DNA of 50,624 nucleotides, taken from contig JABANN010000225.1 of assembly GCA_013115125.1 (NCBI GenBank), positions 1-50,624 of the forward strand, given 5' to 3'. This DNA comes from Perkinsus olseni. Taxonomy: Eukaryota > Perkinsozoa > Perkinsida. The position numbers and the translations under genes are program-made. This document shows positions 31,239 to 41,779 of the stretch, piece after piece; within the stretch, counting starts at the first letter, position 1, and each line of letters starts with the position of its first letter. The notes under the pieces were generated by a model that had not been told where the DNA came from, ran no database searches, and saw nothing but the letters and a program-made list of their open reading frames with translations.

Positions 31239-31559
31239 TACAGTCGGATTGAGAGAAAACTGAGAAGGAGGTAGCGTGCTTTCATTTCATCTGACGACCT
31301 GCATGGGAGATCGTAATTTCCATTCACTGATAGCGTGCTTTCATTAGAGAGTAAGTTCTCGCTAGAAAGGCAATATACTAAATACTAGTTGCGAAGTTAG
31401 GCAAAATGATTGAAGAATGACGAGAAAGGAGAACTACATGGTCTCTCGAGATCGGTGAGGATCATCGTGCAACCCCCACCACGAGGGTCTCCCAACGCCC
31501 CACCAGAATAGATGCCCCCCTTTGAACTCGACGAAGAAGGGAAAGGCACATCACATTCT

Positions 31560-34500
31560 TCAAAGCGCATGAACAGCATCGAAGGAGTCACTTTGCAACA
31601 GCACGCCAATAGCAGTCGACTGTCGTTCTACCGGCACTTGCAGCATCGGGTAGATCTCGAGCCGCTCGAGAATACTTCCTTTTCCGTCTTGAAGGCCCAG
31701 TTTGCACTCTCGAATGATGTCCAAATGCTCCACAACATCGCCATCAAGTCCTCCATAGTAGAGCATTTTCATAGCCTGCCACTTCTCATCATCTTCAACT
31801 CGCGCACGGGTTCGAGGAGGGAGCAGCGATCGGCTCCTGGGAAGTTGTCGAAGAGCTGCCAGCGACTCTGCGCTATGGCGTGGGAGGTGGACTTCTTCGC
31901 GGTGAACAGCATGAGCCGCCGGAAGGTGATTCTTGCTAGCACTGGGCTCCGCAGCAGCAGACGTCGCCTCGTCGATATGCGCGAATATTCTGAAAAGGCG
32001 AAAATTCTCAGCGGAGCGACGCAAGATGATACCGGTGTCTCTCACTTCCTCCAGAGAACGTCTCGCTGCCACTTATCCCTCTTGTTAATTTTCACTATGA
32101 ACTTCTCCTTCTTAACTCCTCCTGGCTGCTCATTGACGCCTCCATCCGACATTGACGGCCACCCGCCGGGGGCCGTCAGCGACATCTCCCTGAAACCTCA
32201 CATGAGCTCGCCCTCCGATCGCGGGCTGCAACCCACTGCGCTTCAACTCTTCTCCTCTGCTTCTGATTCAGGGCAAAGGAAGTTGTGAACGGCCGTGCAG
32301 CCGCCAGCACGCGATCTCGATTTCGAGAAAAAATGAAGTCCAAACCTGATTGATGCATTCCTTCATCGAACCCCCGACGAAGCGAAGCACCTTTGCTTTC
32401 CTCGAGAATCTTTTTTCGAACCATTTTCTCGGCTTTCTGCGTGTCCGGTCTACTCTCGCACATCTTAGCCGTGCAAGCTTCGCGTGTCTTCGCTGACGCC
32501 TTCAATTGCAATCTCGCCAACACCTTCATCACCACAGGACTGCTCCAAGCGTCAGCGGCAGAGCACCCACTTGAAGGGAACCTCCTTCCCGCGGCGATTC
32601 AGCGAGCATTGAAGAGATGCTCTGACTCGCATAATGGCCAGCCTCGATGCCCCCAACAGGAGGCTCCAGCGAAGGGGTAATCGCCCTAGGGAGAACCAAA
32701 TGCCTGCCGAGCTGCCTGAAGAGACAACTCACTCTCTCCTCGCCTTCTTGTGGCCCTGCTGCTGAGCCTCTCCTTCCACCGTTGGACTCAGACTTGTAGC
32801 AGTCGGCATCCGGGAGAATCCACCGACCGGCGCAACCGGCAGTTTCTCGACCGAAGAGTTCCGGAGTATCTAATGGGACTGTGTAATGGACCAGGTTCAA
32901 CCTAAGATACCCCTACCGATTTTCCCTCGAACTCCTCAGCGAGGCACTTTAGACTTTTCCCCCACGCCGCTTGACGTCGTCGATAGTCGCTGTCCCCGAC
33001 ACTCTCCCTCAGGAGCCTCCATGAGGTCTGTTGACGGAGGCGGAACTCTGGGAAGGACTCGCTCCTGCTGCCCCTTGGGAAAGGAGGGGCTGCCATGTTC
33101 TAGATACTGCTCGGACGGTCAATAACCACTTTCAGCGTCTCAGAAAACCGCAAGAGTTGATGAGACAACATAACCGCACGACATGACAGCATCATCAACT
33201 TCCTCCTCCTCCTCCTCCTCCTCCGCCGCCGCTGTTTCCCATCAGATAAACGTCTAATGGTGAGGGCTGTGATTCTTCCAAGATCTCCGCCGCTGGCGCG
33301 GCTGCCGCCCTGAGCATGGAAGAGCCGTCGCGCAAGAGAACGGTCTCGAGCGTTATCACCGGAAGCCATCGAAAGACTTTCCCTTCCGCATCGCATTGCT
33401 AGCATCAAGCCAAAGCTCCAGCTCATCATGAGTGAGGGGACGTGTGCTCAGGTGTGCCGAAGTGGCATTGAGCCGTACTAAGGGACAAGTACAGGAAGTT
33501 CGCCGAAGCGCCACATCCGAGCGGCTCGTCTCTCGGCCGGAGTGCAGTCAGTCGGAGTGGTGTGATAGTCAACCCCGCATGCCTAGCAGCCTTACCACCG
33601 ATTATCTCTTGGGTGAGACCGGGAAGTGCAGCAGGAGTTTGATGGTGTCGCATGATTCCCTCTAGAAGCTCACAATGACCTCCGATGGCCTCCAGCAACA
33701 GAGATCGAGTTTGGCGCAAAAATGGTTGCAAATAGTCATAACGTAAGAGCCCAGTCGAGGAACCCTGCCAAAACCTGCAATCACAACGGAGACCCAAGCC
33801 AATTCTTGCACTCTCACGTCCTCTTGCATTTCCTCAACGCCATCATCATCAGCTTCCGCCATTTGTCTCTTCAGGTACTCAGCTGCCGTCGAGATCGCAC
33901 GAGTTAAGAGGACGAAGTTGCTGAGTATTCGGAACCCTCCTCCCAGCATCGATACGACATAGGAGAGGTTGGCTTCCCTGCACAGGGAGACGTACCCGGT
34001 CAACACCTGAGGGTCTCCGAGGTCAATCACACTGGCAACGTGAAAGGGGGGAGGAGGGGATACTGATCTTCGTCGCCCCAGTGATGGCGCTACCTCAGCC
34101 ACGACGGCTTCTACTCGGGAGAGGTCAACCGAGAAAGTGAGGTAACTGGTCATGATCCGAGGAGCCAATCCCTCCTTCACTTCTGACTGCAGCATCTCTG
34201 AGATCGTCGCCCAAATGTGAGCCAGCTGGAGGAACCCGAGGTGGTGACGATAATGGATGACATGGGCACTCACCTGAATGCCGCACAGCCGCAGTACTTC
34301 CCTCTCCTTCCCTAGGTCCTCCCTCAGCGATTGGCCAACCATTGAGCGCAGCTTCGACGACATCGAGAAGATCCTCTGGTCTGCTACGCCTGACACACGG
34401 CTGCTGACTCAACGCTTGAGTGGGCGTATGTGATCGTGGCTGAGCGGAGAGCAGTAGCCCACTTGCCCTCCGCAAAGGTAGAAACCCACCTTGCTTTACA

Positions 34501-34667
34501 GCATCAACCACCTCCTCATTGGTCGGGCCAACCGCCCGCCAGACGTCGTGTAATCGTAACCGATGGTCGTAACAGGCTTGTAACGACTCCTCCCATGAAA
34601 ACGGGGTTGATAGCATCGGACCAACTAAAAGGCCTTCGGGTTGGTATGTCCGAGATTCCCAACACAA
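31560..34667 (-). CDS. Unrecognised multi-exon gene, mostly helical
   Basis: Minus-strand coding pieces with protein-like composition follow each other with short introns. Readable parts are STPFSWEESLQACYDHRLRL, VWRAVGPTNEEVVDAV, RPEDLLDVVEAALNGW, SKLRSMVGQSLREDLG, HIWATISEMLQSEV, VSMLGGGFRILSNF, and near the end DDEKWQAMKMLYYGGLDGDV with ECKLGLQDGK before the stop at 31560. Alpha-helical, Leu-rich character suggests an armadillo/HEAT-like or tethering-complex protein, but I do not recognise the family. Introns include 33775-33838 (F1) and 32879-32916 (F3). A TCC/GCC triplet run lies at about 33198-33230. The exact start and several joins are unresolved, and more than one gene is possible. 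Confidence 0.45.
32879..32916 (-). repeat. 38-nt F3-type intron
   Basis: GT..AG in 38 nt. It opens GTAGGGGTATCTTAGGTTGA and ends TTACACAG. Confidence 0.6.
33198..33230. repeat. (TCC)n / (GCC)n triplet run
   Basis: Eight or so CTC/TCC triplets followed by GCC triplets. On the coding strand this would read as poly-Arg or poly-Glu. Confidence 0.7.
33775..33838 (-). repeat. F1-type intron
   Basis: 64 nt. It opens GTTGAGGAAATGCAAGAGGA and ends GTGATTGCAG. 64 is not a multiple of three; the frame stays open through it by chance. Confidence 0.55.
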
Positions 34668-34686
34668 TCAGCAACCTCGAGTGCTA

Positions 34687-34724
34687 ACAACATCTTCATC
34701 ACATGAAATCACAGCACGGAGATG
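34687..34724. repeat. Family B 3'-flank element, copy 1
   Basis: ACATCTTCATCACATGAAAT begins 12-50 bases beyond the stop of the copy 1 gene. Related words follow the stops of the other family B genes, suggesting a shared 3' UTR or processing signal. Confidence 0.55.
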
Positions 34725-34735
34725 GATGAATCCTC

Positions 34736-35379
34736 TCACAATATAATGCAGCAGACGTGGTCCTCCAAAGGAATCTTTATGACGAGAGATGTGACCGGCC
34801 TAAACCCGGGTACGACCTTCCCTTCCTCTCCGAATGTATGATAGGGGACCTTTGACTCCCTTCCGACAGACAAGCAAGCCTCGTCCGGGTCTCCTCTCAC
34901 GATCTTTGCCGTGAATATAGCAGCTAAGCCGGTGACATTAGCGAGCTTATCAGAAAACTTGTCCATGGCACTGTCCGGCTGAGGGACGAACTTCAAGACA
35001 GGCAGCAAGCGCTGGCCTCTAGTCTGAAACAAAAAAATCAAGCCGCTCGGCGAAGTTCCGAAATAGTCCCCAAGGTGGAGGGCGGTGGTGATGATGATGA
35101 TACGAATCACACCCGACCCACATCGGTCTGTCCAATGGCGGTTAGTTTCATCCACGGGCTGACGCACTCGGCGCCGGCTTCGACCGCTCCTCTGCCAGTG
35201 GTGAGATTGAAACGGGCTTCCGAGCCGACGTCAACCGAGCCATCTGCAAGTTCGATGGCAGCGCGAGCGATGACGCTATCCTCTTTAAAAACGCGTTCGT
35301 AACGGCGGACTGCCGCGACGGTCGTGGAGGACAGTAGCAGGAGAAGGTTGAAGAGAGAGGAGACGCAGAGGGGCGACAT
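34736..35379 (-). CDS. Secreted-type protein with C-terminal CaaX box, family B copy 1
   Basis: Two exons, with an intron at about 35024-35117. Exon 1 begins with a signal peptide (MSPLCVSSLFNLLLLLSSTT) and carries the family core GSEARFNLTTG...ECVSPWMKLTAIG. Exon 2 has LKFVPQPDSAMDKFSDKLAN, VTGLAAIFTAKIV, then KVVPGFRPVTSLVIKIPLED and ends HVCCIIL. CIIL fits a geranylgeranylation CaaX box. The function is unknown. It is the first member of a minus-strand array that extends to 41.3 kb. Confidence 0.75.
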
Positions 35380-35788
35380 GGGATTGGAAACGCTGTGAGA
35401 AAAGCAGTGAGAGGAAACGTAAGAGAGGAAGTTTCATCGGAACTAGGCCGGTGACAATTGAAGAGAATAGGAAGAGGCGAAGCTGAGAGTTCTTTATGAG
35501 CTGAGGCCTCTCCCGAAAGGGAAGGCCTTGGTGGCTGCAACTTGGTGGGCCGAAAGTTGGGAAATACGCCGTAAAACTACTTCTACCACGAAATTAAGAT
35601 ATCCGATGCCACAACAGCAACAACTCCTACTCCCGGACAACATCTACATCATAGCATGGAGGTACGGCCACCTCAAATGGCACCGCAGTTCCCCTGCCCG
35701 CCTTGCGCCTCTCCTTGATCCTACGGCAAGGCTCGTCTGCCTCTTGTCCGAACGTCGCGAACTCGATATCGTTCTGTGAAGGGTATTC

Positions 35789-36437
35789 TTATGACGAAGT
35801 CGGGCAAGAGGGGACTTTCCCGACGTCTATAAGAACATAAGGGGTAGGATGCTTATGCATTATGGACCAGATCGACCGAGAAGGATCTGGATACTGTATC
35901 TGCGTGGCCTCGAAGACACATCGAGTGAAGTTGTCGTAGGCCAGGCTGTCACCCGGCTTGAGAATAAACCCATACCTCGATACAGCAGTTGGGACGCCTT
36001 CAATTTCCTGCAAACGAAACTTCCACAATTTACTGTACGAACGACCAACGATGCTCCGAATGATTCATCGAGCGAGTGGTAGAAATTTCCGGAAGTGCCC
36101 ACAACGTCGCTCATGGGCTAACTTCCGGAAATACGCGAGCAACAGAGAATCGTCAAAGACGAGAAACATCCCACCTCCTCTCCCGTGAAAGCCTTCAAGC
36201 TCAACCACGACTCCTACACCACGTCACGTTCGATCCGATAGCCATATCTCCCGTAGTGAACTCAATGCGACCCTGCGACCCTATCGCGAGAGCGTTGTCC
36301 TCGAGTTCGAACAAGACCGAGCCTAGGATGTGGTTTCTGTACGTCCCTCCATAGCGGAGTCCAGCCAAGATGGACGACCACAAGGCCGCTGAGGAGAGCA
36401 GCATAAGCTTGGTGAATGACGGGGTGGGAACAGGCAT
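35789..36437 (-). pseudogene. Family B copy 2, probably decayed
   Basis: The signal peptide is intact (MPVPTPSFTKLMLLSSAALW) and the core LFELEDNALAIGSQGRIEFTTG is recognisable, but the expected CESPWMK block is out of frame (VTWCRSRG then stop). A second half is seen further on (RYGFILKPGDSLAYDNFTRC VFEATQI). It ends in PSCPTSS with no CaaX box. Either the exon structure is unusual or the gene is broken. Confidence 0.5.
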
Positions 36438-36880
36438 GATAAACGCAAAAGAATGATCGGGAGAAGCAAAAACAAGAATTCGAAAACCTGATTTCATCAC
36501 CATAACTCGGTGACGCAAGAGGCGGTAGGAAGGAACGTGGGGACGATGATCGCAAATACTGCCTTTCCAGGACAGAAGGACGAGCATTCTCTGCAAATAA
36601 GACCAGTACGAGCACCAGTTTGGGAGGCTTTCAATCAGGGACACCCGGGTCAGGCAACACGACCAGCCAGAAGCATCCACTGGAGTCAGATTGTCCTTGT
36701 CCAAGTCGGCCGACGATGTTCCTGCCTGTATTGTAGCTTTCCGGTCGAGGTTTTCCCTCTCCAGTGGAGAGTCTCCACTAGCCCTAGTACCGAAGAACGT
36801 CGGACTGCTGCCGCTTATCAAGACTGCCGAGCGTGGTCTCCCGAAGATCTCAGAAACGAAAACAGCGACTCTGAGTGTTG

Positions 36881-36916
36881 ACAACATCTACATCAGATGA
36901 CATCGGAAAATGAAGT
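36881..36916. repeat. Family B 3'-flank element, copy 3
   Basis: ACAACATCTACATCAGATGA, about 30 bases beyond the stop of copy 3. A diverged match to the element after copies 1, 4, 5 and 6. Confidence 0.45.
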
Positions 36917-36946
36917 TGGATGAGGTCAGGTTCTCGCGCATCGCTC

Positions 36947-38019
36947 CTATAGGATGATGCAGCCGCTCCTTTTCTTGTGCTTTCGCTGGCGGTCGCAATC
37001 CGAAGGTCGTCCACCATTCTTAGTCTTGCCGCTCTTCCCGCTCGACTTTCCATTCAAACTCGGCGCCTCGGTCGGCCGTACACGGACATACTTTCTCATC
37101 TTCCTGCCTCCAATCCCGGTCAGCTGTCCACGACCCTCGTCATTCAACGGTCGACCGTCAACCTCGTCGGTTTGTTGTCCATGGCTCCCTTCATTCGACC
37201 GTCGACCGTCAACCTCGTCGGTTTGTTGTGCACGGCTCCCTTCATTTCCATCCACGCCTTCAGCTTCGACCAGCGGTCTGCGCTTATCAACTAGATTCTC
37301 GATCGACAGCCGTACTTCGGGCGCAAGGCCGGTGACAAGCCTCTTGCCCTTGTTGGGAAGTTGCCCCACCTTCACCTTCACACGCGGGTTGGCATCATCT
37401 ATCAGTTCGGCTGTAAAGAAAGCGGGTAGGGCTGTGGCATTCACGAGACACCTAGTGTACGCCTCGAACTCGGTGCTGTCACCCGGGCGCGCGATGAACT
37501 TGTAGATGAGTGTACCAGTCCCGAGGCGTACGTCGCCCTGCAAGCAGCAACCATGTCGGACTCGGCGAGCACGCAAGCGAATGATCGAGCGAGCGAGAAT
37601 GACGAAACCAGGAAAAGGCATCATCCAGGTCGAATCCCTGGACGTGTTTCCGAAGGGCCGCGGCTGATTTAGATATCGACAATTCGTCACATTCATTAGC
37701 CCTCCGCCACAAGCGCAAGGAAAGATAACACGAGCAGTGACGCCATGGCCTACAGTTTTTCCCTGGACAGTCTTCACCCTCATCCACGGACTCTGACACG
37801 ACCCAAAGGGTTTGACTGCCTCGTCACTGGCCGTGAGTGTGAAGCGAGCTTCCGAGCCTTCCCCGATAACTTCATCCTTGAGTTCGACGGAGCAGGTTGC
37901 GACGCCCCCGTCTTTGTAGCGAAGCGAGAGCCGGCCGAAACAAGCTGCCCCAGGACAGCGAGCGACAGTAGCAAGATTTTAATAGAGGGAGAAGTGAACG
38001 ACGTGGGAGTTATCATCAT
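36947..38019 (-). CDS. Family B copy 3 with long basic tail and CaaX box
   Basis: The N-terminus MMITPTSFTSPSIKILLLSL is a signal peptide. The core VELKDEVIGEGSEARFTLTA continues to CQSPWMRVKTVQGKTVGHG, but it is in a different frame from the leader, the switch lying near 37915-37930 (an unseen intron, error or frameshift). Exon 2 has FIARPGDSTEFEAYTRCLVN and LPNKGKRLVTGLAPEVRLSI, then an 80-residue extension with a repeated TDEVDGR unit and a polybasic end CDRQRKHKKRSGCIIL. A polybasic stretch before CIIL is what Ras/Rho-type lipidated proteins have. Confidence 0.65.
37150..37251. repeat. 51-bp minisatellite inside family B copy 3
   Basis: GTCGACCGTCAACCTCGTCG starts at 37150 and again at 37201, with a partial unit further left. 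Each unit encodes 17 residues (NEGSxxQQTDEVDGRxx), so repeat number changes keep the frame. Confidence 0.8.
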
Positions 38020-38226
38020 ATGAGTGACCGAAACCCTGCGAGAGCCGTTACGAGACCGCGTGTTAGCAAAGAGTACGCAATTCAGATGTCGCGATCGCAA
38101 CAAGCCAGTACCAATCTTTCATAAAATGAAGAGGCCGACAGCATCAGGCTGAGTAAGTAGAGAGCAGCTCAAAGCCTCGTCTATGGGCACTCCGAGATTT
38201 CCAATACAAGGACACCCCCACTAGCT

Positions 38227-38262
38227 GACAACGTGAATTACATGACATCACAGCATGGAACC
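38227..38262. repeat. Family B 3'-flank element, copy 4
   Basis: ACAACGTGAATTACATGACA then TCACAGCATGGAA, just beyond the stop of copy 4. Confidence 0.5.
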
Positions 38263-38265
38263 GAT

Positions 38266-39044
38266 TCAAGATATGACGCAACCTTCGCACGCGGAGGAAG
38301 GTCCCCTCAGACTGCCATTATCTCCGCCGGTTTCCGTCGCCTGTTCATCGACAGCGATTCGATAGTGTCCCGATAACGGGATCTCCCCGAACCATGGCGT
38401 GAACCTCTCTTTCCTGTTCCCCTTACGGATCGCTCTACCGACTCGTAGGCGAATACCATCCTCATTGAACTCCGCCTCAAATGACCTAGGAAGGCCAGTA
38501 GCCTCCGCAAGGCATAAGGTGAACTTCTCCAAGGAGGCGTTGTCACCCGGCCGGGGAATGAACTTATATTCAATCGGACGGATCTGCTTCCCTGTGCCGT
38601 CCTAAAAATGAGATAATGCACATCCGCCTCGAATGTCACAGCGAATCTTCCTATCGGGTAGTACAACCACGGCCAGTGTGAGCGACCAAGCCGGGAGCCA
38701 AAATACCGAGAGTTCCGAGCATGCAAGAGCTAATGGCGACAACTAGTATACGTAGAAAGGCCTACCATTCTCCCATTGAAAGCCCTCAACCTCATCCACG
38801 GACTCTCGCACGTCACGTCCGGGACCTCGGCATCATCACCGGTCGTAATCTCGAAGAAGGCTTCCGAGCCTCTCCGGATAACCTCACCATTGAATTCAAC
38901 GAAAGCCGAGCTGATGATACCCTTTCCGTAGACTGCGCCGGAGCCAGCCAAAACGGAGTGCCGCAGGACTGCGGCTGACAGCAGGATGCCGCTGATTATG
39001 CGGGAGGAGGAGGGAGCAGGTATGAGCATCATCGTAGCCACCAA
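38266..39044 (-). CDS. Secreted-type protein with C-terminal CaaX box, family B copy 4
   Basis: Two exons. Exon 1 has a signal peptide (MMLIPAPSSSRIISGILLSA) and core VEFNGEVIRRGSEAFFEITTG, then VTCESPWMRLRAFNGRM. The intron is about 145 nt (about 38604-38750) and ends TTTTTAG. Exon 2 starts DGTGKQIRPIEYKFIPRPGD, continues FTLCLAEATGLPRSFEAEF and RVGRAIRKGNRKERFTPWFG, and ends SACEGCVIS. CVIS fits a farnesylation-type CaaX box. Start 39044 is the longest; ATGs at 39032 and 39029 would also keep the signal peptide. Confidence 0.75.
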
Positions 39045-39189
39045 AGGGGCTACTCAAGAACCTTCTCATGACGGTACGGTCACCAAGCATACTCGAATAC
39101 CCAATCAGCGAAGATAGTTAGCTCGTTTGAGGCTGTTCATGGTCGAAGTGAATCGAAGATTCAATAACAACAGCAACGCTGAGCGTCGG

Positions 39190-39229
39190 TAACATCATCA
39201 ACATCACATGGAATCACAACATGGAGATA
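39190..39229. repeat. Family B 3'-flank element, copy 5
   Basis: AACATCATCAACATCACATG then GAATCACAACATGGAGAT, ending about 20 bases from the copy 5 stop. The same element lies at 40352-40391 after copy 6. Confidence 0.6.
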
Positions 39230-39249
39230 AATACCTCATCACTCCCTCT

Positions 39250-40116
39250 TTACAGTATTACGCAGCTGATACCTTCCTCGTCTTTATCACACGCGGAAGG
39301 TTCTTCGCTCGCATCTTCACCAAGCTCTGGCGCGAGTCGACTCTCAACACCAGTTGACTGTCCACCACCACTTGGCGCCAATGATCCATCGTCATCAACC
39401 CGGTAATCCTTTGATAACGGTATATTCAGAACGAAGCCTGCGATGAGCTTGTCGCCCCTTTTGGGTTCTACGCCGAATTGTATCCGCACGAAACCATCTC
39501 CAGCATCAATTCTCACCGCCGAGAAAAGCCTCGTCACGCCCGTAGCTCTCCAAACGCACTTCTTGAATCTTTCGAACACGACGTAGTCTACAGGCCGCGG
39601 AATAAAGTGTTGCTTCCGCTTGCCAGTCTCGGTTCTCTACAAAAGCAAAGAGTCATGTCCGAATTCTAGACCCACATGCGGGGGGTTTCTCGAGAATCCA
39701 ATCGACAAAGTCGAGAAATAAGACCTTTCAAGTCAAGTTTCTTGAAGGGTGGCGAAAATTTCCGAGCAAGATTCTGCGCATCGACCAGCGTCCCGCCACA
39801 GCCACGAGAGACGGTTGGGGACGCGGCGTCTCACCTCATCGCCGATCAAAGTGTGCGCTTTCGCCCATGAACTCTCACACGTCACGTTAGGATTTATCGC
39901 CTTCTCGCCGGTTACAAGAGCAAAGCGCGCTTCCGAGCCGGTTCTGAAAACTTCATCCTTGAATTCTACAGAGGCCGAAGCGACAAAACTGTTTGTGTAA
40001 TGTTGCTCGAACGTAGGCCCGGCCGAAATGGGCGACCACACGGCTGTGGCAGAGAGCAGGGCAAGTTTGATGAGGGAAAGAGCAGAGGGAGCGGCCATGG
40101 GCATTATCAAAGTCAC
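39250..40116 (-). CDS. Secreted-type protein with C-terminal CaaX box, family B copy 5
   Basis: Two exons. Exon 1 is MTLIMPMAAPSALSLIKLAL LSATAVWSPISAG, a clear signal peptide, then VEFKDEVFRTGSEARFALVTG and VTCESSWAKAHTLIGDE. The intron of about 180 nt begins GTGAGACGCCG and ends TTTTGTAG. Exon 2 starts RTETGKRKQHFIPRPVDYVV and continues FERFKKCVWRATGVTRLFSA, RIQFGVEPKRGDKLIAGFVL, and ends EGISCVIL. CVIL is a CaaX box of the geranylgeranyl type. The encoded protein is identical to that of copy 6. Confidence 0.82.
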
Positions 40117-40317
40117 GAAAACACCTGAGGAAGAGGGTCGCGAGGAAGCAAATTTTCCTCTGGACGACTAAGGTGAGCGAAAAAACACACCAATTGTCAT
40201 GAGAATCGTCGGTCATATCGTGTAAATACACAAGGACTGAGAACGTGATCATACAGAAGCACTTGAGCATGCTGGTCGGATGCTCAGCGAGTAGCAGCCA
40301 CTGGTCAATGCTCAGCC

Positions 40318-41466
40318 AAGATTCAATAACAACAGCAACGCTGAGCGTTGGTAACATCATCAACATCACATGGAATCACAACATGGAGATAAATACCTCA
40401 TCACTCCCTCTTTACAGTATTACGCAGCTGATACCTTCCTCGTCTTTATCACACGCGGAAGGTTCTTCGCTCGCATCTTCACCAAGCTCTGGCGCGAGTC
40501 GACTCTCAACACCAGTTGACTGTCCACCACCACTTGGCGCCAATGATCCATCGTCATCAACCCGGTAATCCTTTGATAACGGTATATTCAGAACGAAGCC
40601 TGCGATGAGCTTGTCGCCCCTTTTGGGTTCTACGCCGAATTGTATCCGCACGAAACCATCTCCAGCATCAATTCTCACCGCCGAGAAAAGCCTCGTCACG
40701 CCCGTAGCTCTCCAAACGCACTTCTTGAATCTTTCGAACACGACGTAGTCTACAGGCCGCGGAATAAAGTGTTGCTTCCGCTTGCCAGTCTCGGTTCTCT
40801 ACAAAAGCAAAGAGTCATGTCCGAATTCTAGACCCACATGCGGGGGGTTTCTCGAGAATCCAATCGACAAAGTCGAGAAATAAGACCTTTCAAGTCAAGT
40901 TTCTTGAAGGGTGGCGAAAATTTCCGAGCAAGATTCTGCGCATCGACCAGCGTCCCGCCACAGCCACGAGAGACGGTTGGGGACGCGGCGTCTCACCTCA
41001 TCGCCGATCAAAGTGTGCGCTTTCGCCCATGAACTCTCACACGTCACGTTAGGATTTATCGCCTTCTCGCCGGTTACAAGAGCAAAGCGCGCTTCCGAGC
41101 CGGTTCTGAAAACTTCATCCTTGAATTCTACAGAGGCCGAAGCGACAAAACTGTTTGTGTAATGTTGCTCGAACGTAGGCCCGGCCGAAATGGGCGACCA
41201 CACGGCTGTGGCAGAGAGCAGGGCAAGTTTGATGAGGGAAAGAGCAGAGGGAGCGGCCATGGGCATTATCAAAGTCACGAAAACACCTGAGGAAGAGGGT
41301 CGCGAGGAAGCAAATTTTCCTCTGGACGACTAAGGTGAGCGAAAAAACACACCAATTGTCATGAGAATCGTCGGTCATATCGTGTAAATACACAAGGACT
41401 GAGAACGTGATCATACGGAAGCACTTGAGCATGCTGGTCGGATGCTCAGCGAGTAGCAGCCACTGG
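40318..41466. repeat. Tandem duplication unit, right copy (1149 bp)
   Basis: Right-hand copy of the unit at 39156. Similarity ends abruptly at CACTGG on the right and at AAGATTC on the left. Confidence 0.95.
40412..41278 (-). CDS. Secreted-type protein with C-terminal CaaX box, family B copy 6
   Basis: An exact protein duplicate of copy 5, 1162 bp to the right, inside the recent tandem duplication. Same two-exon layout, same signal peptide and CVIL end. Confidence 0.82.
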
Positions 41467-41779
41467 CGGCGGAACGTCAGTGTCCATGTTGAGACTCCTC
41501 ACACTATCATACCAGATAACCCATCTGTGCACGAGCTTGTCCGAGGTGTTCGGGTTTCTTCCCACCTCTTCTTCAGCGACTCCCTCGAGATTCCTCCCAT
41601 CCCCACCGCGAAGTGACAGAAGACAACACTGTGCTTCAACCAGTTCTGCGACAGCGACATCAGACCAGTCGTCTACCGGAATATTACTCGTACCTTGCCG
41701 AACCTAGTCGTCCGCAAGTTGATATCCATCGCTTCACATAATCGTGACAGCAGTCTCACACTACCAGACGCATCAGCTC

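Larger units (their letters stand above)
39156..40304. repeat. Tandem duplication unit, left copy (1149 bp)
   Basis: Matches 40318-41466 almost base for base at an offset of 1162. I saw two single-base differences (near 39210 and 40255). Thirteen unrelated bases separate the copies. It holds one complete family B gene plus flanks. Confidence 0.95.
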
